Shown in pieces: positions 1 through 8,191 of a stretch of DNA of 64,000 nucleotides. The stretch is from a bacterium (lineage in GTDB: Bacteria; Armatimonadota; UBA5829). The translations under genes were made by a program, and so were the position numbers. Under the pieces are notes generated by a model. It worked only from the letters and a program-made list of their open reading frames with translations, did not search any database and was not told the DNA's origin. The DNA lies in assembly GCA_021372295.1 (NCBI GenBank), contig JAJFUS010000006.1, positions 62,001 through 126,000 of the forward strand, in the 5' to 3' direction. Every line of letters starts with the position of its first letter. The first letter of the stretch is position 1.

Positions 1-2
1 TG

Positions 3-527
3 TGGGTCAATCTCATCACTGACAGCGCTCCGAGCCTGGCGCTTGCCGCCGATCCACCCAGCGAGGACGTGCTCACAAAACCGCCTCGCAACACATCTGA
101 AAACGTCATAAACCGGCAATCCATTCAGAGGCTCGCGCTGGTCGCCCCCATAATGGCTGTCGCAAGCCTAGCGGCATTTTTGCTGGGTCAGAGCGCGCAC
201 GGCCTGGCGACAGGCCGCAGTATGGCGTTCGTAACGCTCTCCGCGGCACAGCTTTTCAACGCCGTAAACGTGAGATCATCAGGAAAGTCGACATTTCAGA
301 TATCACCGTTCACAAATATGTGGCTCGTCGCGGCAATAATCATCGCCCTGATTCTGCAAATCATGCCGGTACAGATACCAGGACTGCAGAAGATATTCGG
401 CACAGTCGGGTTATCGCTCGCACAGTGGGCAACAGCTATCGGGCTAGCAAGTCTCATCCTCTGGACTGAAGAAGTGAGAAAGATCATCGCCCGATTCACC
501 GGCGATGCATCTTCCCCAAATTCCTAA
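3..527 (+). CDS. Cation-transporting P-type ATPase, C-terminal part (cut by window start)
   Basis: The reading frame is open from base 3, so the gene begins left of the window; the GTG at 69 is internal. The first visible residues, WVNLITDSAPSLALAADPP, match the sixth transmembrane helix and following loop of type II P-type ATPases. The N, T and D of NLITD fall where SERCA-type pumps place calcium ligands in this helix (family knowledge). Three or four further hydrophobic segments follow, as expected for the last membrane helices. The product would use ATP to move a divalent cation across the cytoplasmic membrane. Calcium is the likeliest ion, but the phosphorylation and nucleotide-binding domains are not visible. 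The stop overlaps the end of the convergent GH94 gene by 4 nt. Confidence 0.85.
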   Translation, partial: WVNLITDSAPSLALAADPPSEDVLTKPPRNTSENVINRQSIQRLALVAPIMAVASLAAFLLGQSAHGLATGRSMAFVTLSAAQLFNAVNVRSSGKSTFQISPFTNMWLVAAIIIALILQIMPVQIPGLQKIFGTVGLSLAQWATAIGLASLILWTEEVRKIIARFTGDASSPNS

Positions 528-2950
528 CCCATCACGCACAAGACCTTCGCCGTGCGGCCTTTCTCGACCTGCGGCAGAATGTTGCCTTCGATCACGCGAC
601 CATCCATCTCCAGTGTCGCGACGCCCTTCTGCACATGTACGGGGTTTCTGACTTCTATCTCGTACGTTGCGCCCCGGAATTTGCGAGCGACCTTAAAACC
701 ATCCCAAGAATCGGGGACACATGGGTCGATAATGAGACCATTGTATGTCGGCCTGACGCCAATTATGTAGTCCAGCGCATCCCTGAACATCCATACTCCC
801 GAACCCGTAAGCCACGAGTGACTGGCCTGGCCGAACGTCGGATGGTCGTCGCTGGTGACATACTCTGCATAGACATACGGCTCCATCTTATACACATCCG
901 GGTCGTGCGCCTGCACCATTGGTAAAGTTTTTCGGTAATCCTCATACGCCCGGTCGCCATTGCCCAAAATAAGGTTTCCAAGGATTGCCCATGCCGCGAC
1001 ATGGTTAAAGATTGCGCCGTTTTCTTTCTTGCCGGGCACGCATCTGGTAGCCAAACCTATACCCTCATCGAGCTGTGTATAACTTGGGGATAAAATCTTT
1101 GGCCCTCTCGAAGTTATGCACAATTTATTTGCGGAGTCCATTGACAAAGGCCCTCTGACTTGATCCGCTACCCCGGAAATCACAGCCCAACTTTGGGCGT
1201 TCATAAATATCTTACCCTCGGGATTTTTCGCAGAACCGATGACATCGCCGTCGTCTCTGATACCGCGAATGTACCATTCTCCGTCCCAGCATCGCCGGTT
1301 TATGGCATCTCGTACCAAACCGTACTCACGCCGATATTTTCGAGCGGTTTCAGTAATATAATCTGCACTCGGACAGCAAGTCTGCGCGCCCACATAATCC
1401 AGCATTTCAGCGGTCTCGCGAAGTATGTAGCACAGGAAATGTGCGACCCACACGCTTTCGCCTATACCCTTGCGCCCGACATAATCCAAAGTATCGTTCC
1501 AGTCGCCGGGGCCAAATTTGGGCAAATGATTTTCCGTAAGCTGGCTGAGCACATAATCGCAAGCCCGAGTTACATGTTCGAGTATATTCGCCTCGCCGCC
1601 ATCCTGAAACGCAACCACATTCGTCAGGAAATCAAAATCGCCGGTCTCCTTCAAATAATTGATCACCGCGAGAGGAATCCATAGCGGAGTGTCGGAATGG
1701 CCGGTCTTCTCACCCTGCCCTGTGAGCTTGAAGTAATTGTGAAGTGTGCTGCCATCCTGAAACTGATGCGTCAGCACTTCAAGCAGCCTATCCGCGACGG
1801 CATTCGCATCGCTTATGATCGGCCCCATCATATCCTGGCACTGATCCCGCATCCCAACGCCGTAAAGCAGCCCGCCATGATAATAACCCGCATTCCGATT
1901 CGCGTTGAATGTGACCCAGGACTGACGCTTGCCCCAGATATTGACCATCCGGTTCAGTTCGGGGTCAGGAGTCTCAGCAATTGCCGACGACAAATATTCT
2001 TCCCAATAGTCATTCACGCGACCAAGCGCGGCATGCGCAGCCGCAGGTGAACGATATTTCGCCATCAGCGGGCGCGACTTCTCCCGATACCCATCCGCCG
2101 GAACGCACCCCATCAGCACGACAAATTCTATTTCCTGCCCCGGTTCGAGCACAATCTCGCCCTGCAGCGCCGCGCATGCGTCACCGGCCGTAATATTGGA
2201 ATTGGAAAGCAGACCGCTTTCCACCCCCACCGGGTTTTCTTCGCTACGCCATGGCCCGATAAACGAATCTTTGGAACCATCCCAGCTCCCAACTTGCAGA
2301 TTAGTAGTGAAGAAAACATAGCGATCCCAAGCCTTGTTCGGCTGCTCGACAGACACCCCCCTATGAGTCACCCAGTAGTTTTTTGTGGCGTAAATTGCAT
2401 TATCTTCGCGGTTGAAGCTCACGATATTGAAATGCTGATCGTTCGGCTGGTTGATCAAGTCTACTAGCGCGTGCCCTAGACAAAGTTCGACATATGCCGT
2501 CACCCCAAGTCGCTTCGTGTCCAAGTTCTCGTTCTTAACCTTGACAACCCATATCTCAAGATCGTCTTCCACAGGAACGAAGTAAGTAACCTCACTTCTG
2601 ACGTCTCTGTGCAGCATCTTGATCGTCTCATAACCCATGCCGACGCGGCACTCGTATTTGTCCGGCTTGTGAGCAGTCGGCTGCCATGACAGGCTCCAAT
2701 AGCTATCGTCCATATCCCTGAGATAAACGTACCTTCCAGGACGATCCCACGGCAGGCAATTATAGCGAAACCTCGTGATACGACTATCTCTGGGGTCCAT
2801 CCAATAACTGAAGCCGCCGCCGGTATTCGAGACCAACCCCGTATACCGACCATTTGACATATAGTTAACCCACGGCGCGGGCGTGTCGGGTCGAGTAATT
2901 ACAAACTCCTTATCTTTGTCCGAAAAGTATCCGTACTTATCGAGAGCCAT
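524..2950 (-). CDS. GH94 glycoside phosphorylase (cellobiose phosphorylase-like)
   Basis: An 808-residue protein of normal length for glycoside hydrolase family 94. These cytosolic inverting phosphorylases split a beta-linked disaccharide with phosphate to give a sugar 1-phosphate and a free sugar. The N-terminal YGYFSDKDKEFVITRPDTP and the GGFSYW stretch are typical of the beta-sandwich domain. The (alpha/alpha)6 barrel shows GMRDQCQD near residue 366 and GPGDWNDTLD near 480; the latter contains the general-acid aspartate region. I chose ATG 2950 because GGAGG lies 5 nt upstream; a longer frame to 3055 would run into the repeat beside it. Cellobiose is the likeliest substrate, but chitobiose, laminaribiose or cellobionate phosphorylases share these motifs. 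It appears to be a single-gene unit. Confidence 0.88.
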   Translation of the reverse strand: MALDKYGYFSDKDKEFVITRPDTPAPWVNYMSNGRYTGLVSNTGGGFSYWMDPRDSRITRFRYNCLPWDRPGRYVYLRDMDDSYWSLSWQPTAHKPDKYECRVGMGYETIKMLHRDVRSEVTYFVPVEDDLEIWVVKVKNENLDTKRLGVTAYVELCLGHALVDLINQPNDQHFNIVSFNREDNAIYATKNYWVTHRGVSVEQPNKAWDRYVFFTTNLQVGSWDGSKDSFIGPWRSEENPVGVESGLLSNSNITAGDACAALQGEIVLEPGQEIEFVVLMGCVPADGYREKSRPLMAKYRSPAAAHAALGRVNDYWEEYLSSAIAETPDPELNRMVNIWGKRQSWVTFNANRNAGYYHGGLLYGVGMRDQCQDMMGPIISDANAVADRLLEVLTHQFQDGSTLHNYFKLTGQGEKTGHSDTPLWIPLAVINYLKETGDFDFLTNVVAFQDGGEANILEHVTRACDYVLSQLTENHLPKFGPGDWNDTLDYVGRKGIGESVWVAHFLCYILRETAEMLDYVGAQTCCPSADYITETARKYRREYGLVRDAINRRCWDGEWYIRGIRDDGDVIGSAKNPEGKIFMNAQSWAVISGVADQVRGPLSMDSANKLCITSRGPKILSPSYTQLDEGIGLATRCVPGKKENGAIFNHVAAWAILGNLILGNGDRAYEDYRKTLPMVQAHDPDVYKMEPYVYAEYVTSDDHPTFGQASHSWLTGSGVWMFRDALDYIIGVRPTYNGLIIDPCVPDSWDGFKVARKFRGATYEIEVRNPVHVQKGVATLEMDGRVIEGNILPQVEKGRTAKVLCVMG

Positions 2951-3055
2951 TTTAGCCTCCATCTCAATATCCATAACATTTCTGTTGACGCGATTGTAAC
3001 ATGTCTCGCCCACCCGCCTCAAGTGCTGGAGAAATTTCAGTTCTGCAAAAATCAT

Positions 3056-3257
3056 CTGAGGGTTTCACCCTAAGACTCCCATAAGGGGTTCCACCCCTTA
3101 ACTCCGCCAGGAGCCAAGTGGCCCATGGACCCCCATTCCAGAGTTGAACGATCCCTTAAGGGATCGTTCAACTCTGAGTCAGAAGGTCAAGGAAACCTGG
3201 TTTCCTTGCAGAGTCCAGAGACAGAGTCTCTGGCGGGGTTTGGGGTGGAGCCCCAAA
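3056..3257. repeat. Hairpin-rich dispersed repeat, copy A
   Basis: This stretch fills most of the gap between the GH94 and psuG starts. It is an inverted copy of the elements at 43157-43354 and 47397-47597. It holds several stems: GAGGGTTTCACCCT, AAGGGGTTCCACCCCTT, AGGAAACCTGGTTTCCT, and a perfect 36-bp palindrome at about 3137-3172 whose half begins AGAGTTGAACGATCCCTT. The flanks match copies B and C, but this central palindrome has a different sequence in this copy. No convincing gene lies here; a frame at 3125-3310 is only a translation of the repeat. Confidence 0.8.
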
Positions 3258-3298
3258 TGGTTCTCACAGAAATGAGTTCTCACCTCGCATTTTTCGTG

Positions 3299-3328
3299 TT
3301 GCAGGAGTAAGGGCTATGGAAGTACAAT
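3299..3328 (+). promoter_or_regulatory. Possible sigma-70 promoter of psuG
   Basis: TTGCAG and TACAAT are separated by 18 bp, and the -10 ends 36 nt before the psuG start. The -35 is a fair rather than strong match, so this is a weak prediction. Confidence 0.4.
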
Positions 3329-3364
3329 AATAGTATTACGTTACTGAAGCAACCGGAGGCAATA

Positions 3365-4291
3365 ATGCAGAACCCGCTTGACATATCCCACGAAATCAGC
3401 AGCGCTTTGAATAGAAACCAGCCCGTGGTGGCGCTTGAGTCATCGGTAATTGCGCAAGGGTTGCCCTCACCTGCCAACATCGAGACGGCTCTTGCAATGG
3501 AACAGGCCGTAAAAAACGCCGGGGCAATGCCTGCAACAATAGGCGTTATCGACGGCAAGATCAGAGTCGGCCTGACCGAAGACGAGATAAAAAAGCTGGC
3601 TGAAGGCAAAGCGGCAAAGCTTGCCGTGCGCGATATCCCCTACTCTCTTGCAAAGAAAATCGATGGCGGCACAACCGTCTCGGCCACCGCAAGGATCGCG
3701 ACAATTGCCGGAATACCGGTAATGGCGACCGGCGGCATCGGCGGCGTGCATCGAGGCGCGTCCGACACATTCGACATATCCGCCGATCTATGGGAGCTTG
3801 CTCGAACACCCATACTGGTCGTCTGTTCCGGCGCAAAGGCCGTGCTGGACATCCATGCGACCGCGGAATGGCTGGAAACCCATGGAGTGCCCGTTTACGG
3901 CTACGGAACCACCGAACTGCCCGCGTTTTACTCGACATCCACCGGCATATCAATCCCAAAGGTCGATGACGCGGATGAGCTCGCCGAAGTCCTCAAACTC
4001 TCTGGAAGCGCGGTCGGAGCCAGATGCGCAGCGATAATCGCGGTGCCGGTGCCGCAGTCGGATGAAGTTCTGGCCGCCGAGCATATCGAAAAAGCCATCC
4101 ACGAAGCCTCGGAAAAGGGGATCAAGGGCAAGCAGCTGACCCCATATCTTCTGAATAGAGTCGGCGAACTCACCGACGGCAAGTCGACCAAATCCAATAT
4201 ATCGCTTCTCATAAACAACGCCAAAGTCGCGGCGGAAATTGCGTGCGCGCTGAATGCCGAGCATGATCGCCGGATGGGGTTTGTCGTGTAG
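3365..4291 (+). CDS. psuG: Pseudouridine-5'-phosphate glycosidase
   Basis: A 308-residue member of the PsuG/IndA family. The enzyme reversibly cleaves the C-C glycosidic bond of pseudouridine 5'-phosphate to uracil and ribose 5-phosphate in the cytosol. The family signatures PVVALESSVIAQGLP, TGGIGGVHRGA and CSGAKAVLDIHATAEWL are all present; the lysine in the last (about residue 158) and the glutamate in ALES (residue 25) match family catalytic positions. ATG 3365 follows GGAGG at good spacing. PsuG is often paired with a pseudouridine kinase (PsuK), but none is adjacent here: upstream is the repeat and downstream a convergent envelope gene. It is presumably a monocistronic salvage gene whose kinase lies elsewhere. 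Confidence 0.95.
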   Translation: MQNPLDISHEISSALNRNQPVVALESSVIAQGLPSPANIETALAMEQAVKNAGAMPATIGVIDGKIRVGLTEDEIKKLAEGKAAKLAVRDIPYSLAKKIDGGTTVSATARIATIAGIPVMATGGIGGVHRGASDTFDISADLWELARTPILVVCSGAKAVLDIHATAEWLETHGVPVYGYGTTELPAFYSTSTGISIPKVDDADELAEVLKLSGSAVGARCAAIIAVPVPQSDEVLAAEHIEKAIHEASEKGIKGKQLTPYLLNRVGELTDGKSTKSNISLLINNAKVAAEIACALNAEHDRRMGFVV

Positions 4292-4337
4292 TCGAGTTGT
4301 CCCGGAACACCTGTCCCAGGACGACTCTCAATAATGC

Positions 4338-5246
4338 TTACTCGGCGTTGCCGCCTGACCCAGCGGGCGGAGTCGGTGGCAACGTCGGAGCGGGGCCGCG
4401 CCTCTGAAACAGATTGGCGAACCAGTTTTGATTGGTTCCAAAACCAGTCATAACAACGGCTCCAAAAGCCATTCCCTGAAGTATAAACACCAGCAGACAG
4501 CCGATTATTGGAACCAATTTGACCAATTCCAACAGCAGCACACCGATGAAAGCAGCCAGGACAGGCGACGCAATGGGTTTGTTGAGAGCCATGCCGACCC
4601 GCCTGCCGACTGCCAACCCCGCGCAGACCCCGGCAACAATAGCCGCCGCAATCACCAAAAGCACCAGAAGCACCGCCAAAGGTATTCCAACGACAGTCAT
4701 AACGAAGATCATCACTATCGTGGGCGCAAGAAAAATCCATATCAGACCATACAGCACAGACCTGCCGGGTTGTTCGAGCACGGATTCAGCCACCAACTCC
4801 ATCTTGGATGGGAATAATGCCGTCACGAGCGCAGCAAGCGCAGCAATGACAATCATAAGAATAATTCTCGGCAAAGGCTTAGGAAGAAAACCAATGTTTA
4901 CCCACGGTTTGAAGTCCCATGTGTGAACGCTGAATGCGCCAACGACCGTGGTTTCGCCTTTGACTACGCTGTTACCATGCCTGATTACATTGCCGCCTAC
5001 TGCCACGGCGTTGCCATCGACAACTCCTCCCGGCTCAACAATCACATTCCCAGCGACCGCAACTGCGTCTCCGGTAACGTGACCCTTTACTGTGACATTG
5101 CCCAAAACAGCGACGGCATCTTCAGCAGTTTTACCTTTCTCCACCACAACGTTTCCCGCGACCTGAACATCTGCGGCAAACGCAGCACATCCTATAATCT
5201 GAAACAGAGTGATTGTAGCCAGTATCACCAGCAATCTAGTCTTCAT
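4338..5246 (-). CDS. Secreted beta-solenoid / polytopic membrane protein of a sigma-factor operon
   Basis: A protein of about 302 residues with a signal peptide (MKTRLLVILATITLFQIIGC). A low-complexity region follows that repeats a GNVxVxGxVxGDAVAVxGN pattern through about residue 85, as in bactofilin-like or other polymer-forming beta-solenoids. The second half has several strong hydrophobic helices, with a proline-rich cytosolic or extracytosolic tail. I chose ATG 5246 because GGAGG lies 7 nt upstream. It is the third gene after an ECF sigma factor and its anti-sigma factor and is probably co-transcribed, so it may be part of an envelope-stress regulon or help sense the signal. Its function is unknown; the solenoid assignment rests on the repeat pattern alone. 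Confidence 0.65.
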   Translation of the reverse strand: MKTRLLVILATITLFQIIGCAAFAADVQVAGNVVVEKGKTAEDAVAVLGNVTVKGHVTGDAVAVAGNVIVEPGGVVDGNAVAVGGNVIRHGNSVVKGETTVVGAFSVHTWDFKPWVNIGFLPKPLPRIILMIVIAALAALVTALFPSKMELVAESVLEQPGRSVLYGLIWIFLAPTIVMIFVMTVVGIPLAVLLVLLVIAAAIVAGVCAGLAVGRRVGMALNKPIASPVLAAFIGVLLLELVKLVPIIGCLLVFILQGMAFGAVVMTGFGTNQNWFANLFQRRGPAPTLPPTPPAGSGGNAE

Positions 5247-5260
5247 TGCAAATCCTCCAT

Positions 5261-5869
5261 TCAAAATATAACGCCAAGCGGCACGACAACAGCCTTACGC
5301 CGCCGCCAAATGCCGTAGCAAGCAATAATCAGCAACACGTCTGCTACCATTGAAAGCAGAATAAACAACCTCATTCTAACTGCAAATCGCAAAATCTCCA
5401 TTATTAAAGAACTTGCCGAAGAAGCAATTGTTTTCATAAACGTAATCGCACCCGCTGCAGTCGATACAATAAACACTGCAACGCTCTTGCCAAAGTCGAA
5501 CACCAGCGCCGGCAAAGACGCAAACGATGTCCCTGTATAAAGCATCCAAGCGCTAAATGCTGTGGCTATAAGCGCAAAACCAACAACCCAGCAGACCGCT
5601 GTCCATACAAGCAGCCTGGCGGGAGTCCAAGCATTTTCCACACCTGCCGGATGCCGTTCAGGCAAGCGCGCCATTACCGCCTCCGAGATATTGATATCCG
5701 GCACATCGTCACTCATGCCACCCGCCGCTGTCATAATGGCGTCCATACCAGCCTTCCATTCACGGCAATCCGCACACCCGGCTATATGCTTGTGAGCCTG
5801 CTCAATGTTCGAGCAACACTCGCCGTCCAACAGACTCTGGATAAGTTCTCTCGCGTCTTCGCACTTCAT
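5261..5869 (-). CDS. Zinc-binding anti-sigma factor, membrane protein
   Basis: A 202-residue protein opening with a ZAS (zinc anti-sigma) domain: H28-x3-C32-x2-C35 in HIAGCADC, which binds and holds an ECF sigma factor. After about residue 85 there are three hydrophobic segments (around 85-110, 120-145 and 165-190), so the sensor part is membrane embedded with little periplasmic domain. Its ATG overlaps the sigma gene stop in an ATGA junction, indicating translational coupling, as is usual for sigma/anti-sigma pairs. Release of the sigma factor probably follows an envelope or redox signal; which one cannot be told from sequence. Confidence 0.85.
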   Translation of the reverse strand: MKCEDARELIQSLLDGECCSNIEQAHKHIAGCADCREWKAGMDAIMTAAGGMSDDVPDINISEAVMARLPERHPAGVENAWTPARLLVWTAVCWVVGFALIATAFSAWMLYTGTSFASLPALVFDFGKSVAVFIVSTAAGAITFMKTIASSASSLIMEILRFAVRMRLFILLSMVADVLLIIACYGIWRRRKAVVVPLGVIF

Positions 5870-6429
5870 ATTTCGATTATCACCCCCTGCAGCTTGCGCC
5901 GCAGCATTTCCCGCGCCGCATGCAGTCCGTGCTTCACAGTGCCCTCGGGCTTATTAAGAAGCTCGGCGATTTCTCTGATTTTCATACCCTGATAATGAAA
6001 CAGCACCACCAGCGTTCGATACCCAACCGGCAGGCTGAGTATCGCTTTCTGAAGCAATCTGCCGCTTTCACTTTTAATAGCCACGCATTCCGGTGACGGT
6101 TCTCCTGAAGGCAAACGTTGCGCCGATTCCGGGTTTTCGTCCAGCGAATCAACTCTGCGTCGAGCCTGCTTTCTTGTCATATCGATACAAGTATTGCTGG
6201 CAATCCTGAAAAGCCAGCTCAGAAACGGAGCGTCCATTTTGAAGCTCTCCAAGGCATAATATGCCTTGACAAACGCCTCTTGAGCGGCATCCGCGGCCAG
6301 GTCAGTGTTGCCGAGAATCCGATAGCAAAAACCAGTTATCGGCTTCTGATATCTCCTCACCAGGCCATCAAACCCTAGATTGTCGCCGTTCAGGCACTGC
6401 CGAATCAGCTCGGCATCGGTACGCTCCAA
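5866..6429 (-). CDS. ECF-family RNA polymerase sigma factor
   Basis: A sigma-70 family, extracytoplasmic-function protein. Region 2 carries AADAAQEAFVKAYYALESF and the helix ending SNTCIDMTRKQARRR; region 4 has LPVGYRTLVVLFHYQGMKIREIAELL followed by the GTVKHGLHAARE recognition helix. I chose the TTG at 6429, giving 187 residues. It has AAGGAG 7 nt upstream, and the longer frame (to 6567) adds an N-terminus without sigma similarity that runs into the divergent leucine-leader promoter. It directs polymerase to its own regulon and is presumably kept inactive by the coupled anti-sigma factor. Autoregulation is common in this family but I did not identify a matching promoter. Confidence 0.88.
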   Translation of the reverse strand: MERTDAELIRQCLNGDNLGFDGLVRRYQKPITGFCYRILGNTDLAADAAQEAFVKAYYALESFKMDAPFLSWLFRIASNTCIDMTRKQARRRVDSLDENPESAQRLPSGEPSPECVAIKSESGRLLQKAILSLPVGYRTLVVLFHYQGMKIREIAELLNKPEGTVKHGLHAAREMLRRKLQGVIIEI

Positions 6430-6542
6430 CAGCGAACTCCTTCCCCATTGCTCTTTATATAAACTACGAACATCAACCTGCTTCGGTTGGATGATTTTTG
6501 CATTCTCCGCGCACAATATACCACAATTGCCCTGTGCATGGG

Positions 6543-6573
6543 TTGACAAGCAGCCCATTTCGGGCAATAATAT
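6543..6573 (+). promoter_or_regulatory. Probable promoter of the leuA T-box transcript
   Basis: A perfect TTGACA at 6543-6548 is followed by overlapping AATAAT (17-bp spacer) and TAATAT (19-bp spacer) boxes. The start site would fall near 6580, just before the T-box leader. Confidence 0.6.
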
Positions 6574-6604
6574 GACTACACAATAGAATAACCACTAAAG
6601 ACTA

Positions 6605-6911
6605 TGATAGAGATCAGTAAGACGGAAATCCGGACTGCCAGAGAGCCGGGTCGCTGGAAACCGGCGTCGGCTGGAACCGCCCGAACTCCCTCTTGAGTCG
6701 CCCACCGAAATCGTCCGGGACGCCTCGACGCGCAAACGAAATTAGACTGGGACGGAAACTTCCACCGTTAAAAGGAAGACACTGTCGCCTCGGACATAAG
6801 GGCCTTGGCCGCAGTGGATAAGCGGGCCGCGCGAGCAATCGCCGGCCAAGCAGAGTGGTACCACGAGGATTATAGCCCCTCGTCTCTGTATCTGGAGACG
6901 AGGGGCTTTTT
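6605..6911 (+). promoter_or_regulatory. T-box riboswitch, leucine specifier, upstream of leuA
   Basis: The leader carries T-box landmarks in order. An AGTAAGACGGAA segment and AGAGAGCCGG (6640-6650) belong to stem I. GAACTCC at 6683-6689 presents CTC, a leucine codon, as specifier at 6686-6688. The conserved T-box core AGAGTGGTACCACGAGG lies at 6852-6868, and an intrinsic terminator follows. TGGT at 6856-6859 would pair with an ACCA acceptor end, as expected for the A discriminator base of leucine tRNA. Uncharged tRNA-Leu should stabilise the antiterminator and switch leuA on. Codon, acceptor pairing and downstream gene all agree on leucine. Confidence 0.93.
6874..6911 (+). terminator. Intrinsic terminator of the leucine T-box
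   Basis: A perfect 13-bp stem (AGCCCCTCGTCTC with its complement at 6895-6907) and an 8-nt loop are followed by TTTTT. This is the regulated terminator arm of the T-box switch. Confidence 0.93.
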
Positions 6912-7004
6912 GTATTGAAAGGTGGTGATGAAGATGGATCAAAGCGATCTTAGCGACCTTGACGGCCTTAAGACACAACCAACAGCAAATATATGGAGGA
7001 CACA

Positions 7005-8180
7005 ATGGAACGAATGGTTCACATCTTCGACACCACCCTGCGCGACGGCGAACAGTCGCCCGGCGCAAGTCTGACTAGCTCCGAGAAGCTGGAAATTGCA
7101 AAACAACTGGTTCGGCTGAACGTCGATATAATCGAGGCCGGGTTTCCCGCTTCATCACCGGGAGATTTCGAGGCGGTTCGCAATATAGCCCGCGAAGTGA
7201 AAGGCCCAATCATCACCGCGCTGGCGCGCGCCGTAAAGTCCGATATCGACGCCGTCTGGGAATCAGTGAAATATGCCGAGCGCCCGCGCATTCACATCGT
7301 GCTCGGCAGTTCGGATGTCCATATTCAAAACAAGTTCAGACGCAGCCGTGACGAAGTCATGGATATGGGAGTCGCAGCAGTTCGATATGCGCGGTCGCTG
7401 TGCCCAGACGTCCAATACTCAACCGAAGACGCCTCCCGCAGCGACAAAAATTACCTCTTCAAAGTAATCGAATCGGTAATAGACGCCGGGGCCACCGTGG
7501 TCAACATCCCCGACAGCGTCGGTTACGCGGTTCCCGCTCAGTGGGGCAGGCTGATCGCCGACATTAAACGATGCGTGCCCAACATCGACCGCGCGACCCT
7601 AAGCGTTCACTGTCACAACGACCTTGGGCTTGCCGTAGCGAACTCTCTTGCGTCCATAAAGGCGGGTGCCCAGCAAGTGGAATGCACCATAAACGGCATC
7701 GGCGAACGCGCGGGCAATGCGTCCCTGGAAGAAGTCGTAATGGGCATCAGAGTGCGACAAAGCTATTACCGCGCTGCAACCGATATCACAACGTCCCAAC
7801 TCTGCCCCACCAGCAATATGGTCAGCCAACTCACGGGACTTGCCCTTGCGCGAAACAAAGCGGTTGTCGGCGAGAATGCCTTCGCTCATTCCTCGGGCAT
7901 CCACCAGGACGGCGTCCTGAAAAACCGCAATAATTACGAAATATTCAGTCCAGAAGAAGTCGGAGCAATTGGCACGACAATCGTGCTGACTGCAAGGTCA
8001 GGCCGCCACGCAGTTCGACATCGACTGGAATCACTAGGCTATAAAGTGTCGCAAGAAGAACTGGAAAGACTGCATTCACGGTTTCTGGCCGTCGCAGATA
8101 CTAAGAAGGAAGTGGATGACGACGATCTGCGAGCTATGATGTCAACCGCCGAGACGCTTATAGCGTCTCGGCGGTTATAG
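7005..8180 (+). CDS. leuA: 2-isopropylmalate synthase lacking the C-terminal regulatory domain
   Basis: The first committed enzyme of leucine synthesis: it condenses acetyl-CoA with 2-oxoisovalerate. The catalytic TIM barrel is complete, with [14 protein letters not shown] at the start, the metal-binding HCHNDLGLA near residue 200 and [16 protein letters not shown] 7005 is chosen because GGAGG sits 5 nt upstream; an in-frame ATG at 6993 overlaps that site. At 391 residues it is far shorter than the usual 500 or more. It ends just after the linker, so the C-terminal leucine-binding (LeuA dimerisation) domain is absent. Feedback inhibition by that domain should be missing and control may rest on the T-box. 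Homocitrate or citramalate synthase are alternatives, but the leucine specifier argues for leuA. Confidence 0.9.
   Translation: MERMVHIFDTTLRDGEQSPGASLTSSEKLEIAKQLVRLNVDIIEAGFPASSPGDFEAVRNIAREVKGPIITALARAVKSDIDAVWESVKYAERPRIHIVLGSSDVHIQNKFRRSRDEVMDMGVAAVRYARSLCPDVQYSTEDASRSDKNYLFKVIESVIDAGATVVNIPDSVGYAVPAQWGRLIADIKRCVPNIDRATLSVHCHNDLGLAVANSLASIKAGAQQVECTINGIGERAGNASLEEVVMGIRVRQSYYRAATDITTSQLCPTSNMVSQLTGLALARNKAVVGENAFAHSSGIHQDGVLKNRNNYEIFSPEEVGAIGTTIVLTARSGRHAVRHRLESLGYKVSQEELERLHSRFLAVADTKKEVDDDDLRAMMSTAETLIASRRL
8144..8176. terminator. Perfect 15-bp hairpin inside the leuA 3' end
   Basis: AACCGCCGAGACGCT, a TAT loop and its exact complement encode the last residues of LeuA ([11 protein letters not shown]) just before the stop at 8178. 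It lies between the convergent leuA and pgk genes. The T-tract is poor, so it may act as a bidirectional terminator or a 3'-end stabiliser. Confidence 0.7.
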
Positions 8181-8191
8181 TCTTGTGTAGG

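Noticed and set aside
3125-3310. 61-codon plus-strand frame between GH94 and psuG
   Set aside because: It is a translation of dispersed repeat copy A.
6928-7074. Small frame before leuA with three CTT leucine codons, a possible leader peptide
   Set aside because: The T-box already explains leucine control, the leucine codons are not clustered beside a second terminator, and the frame overlaps leuA.
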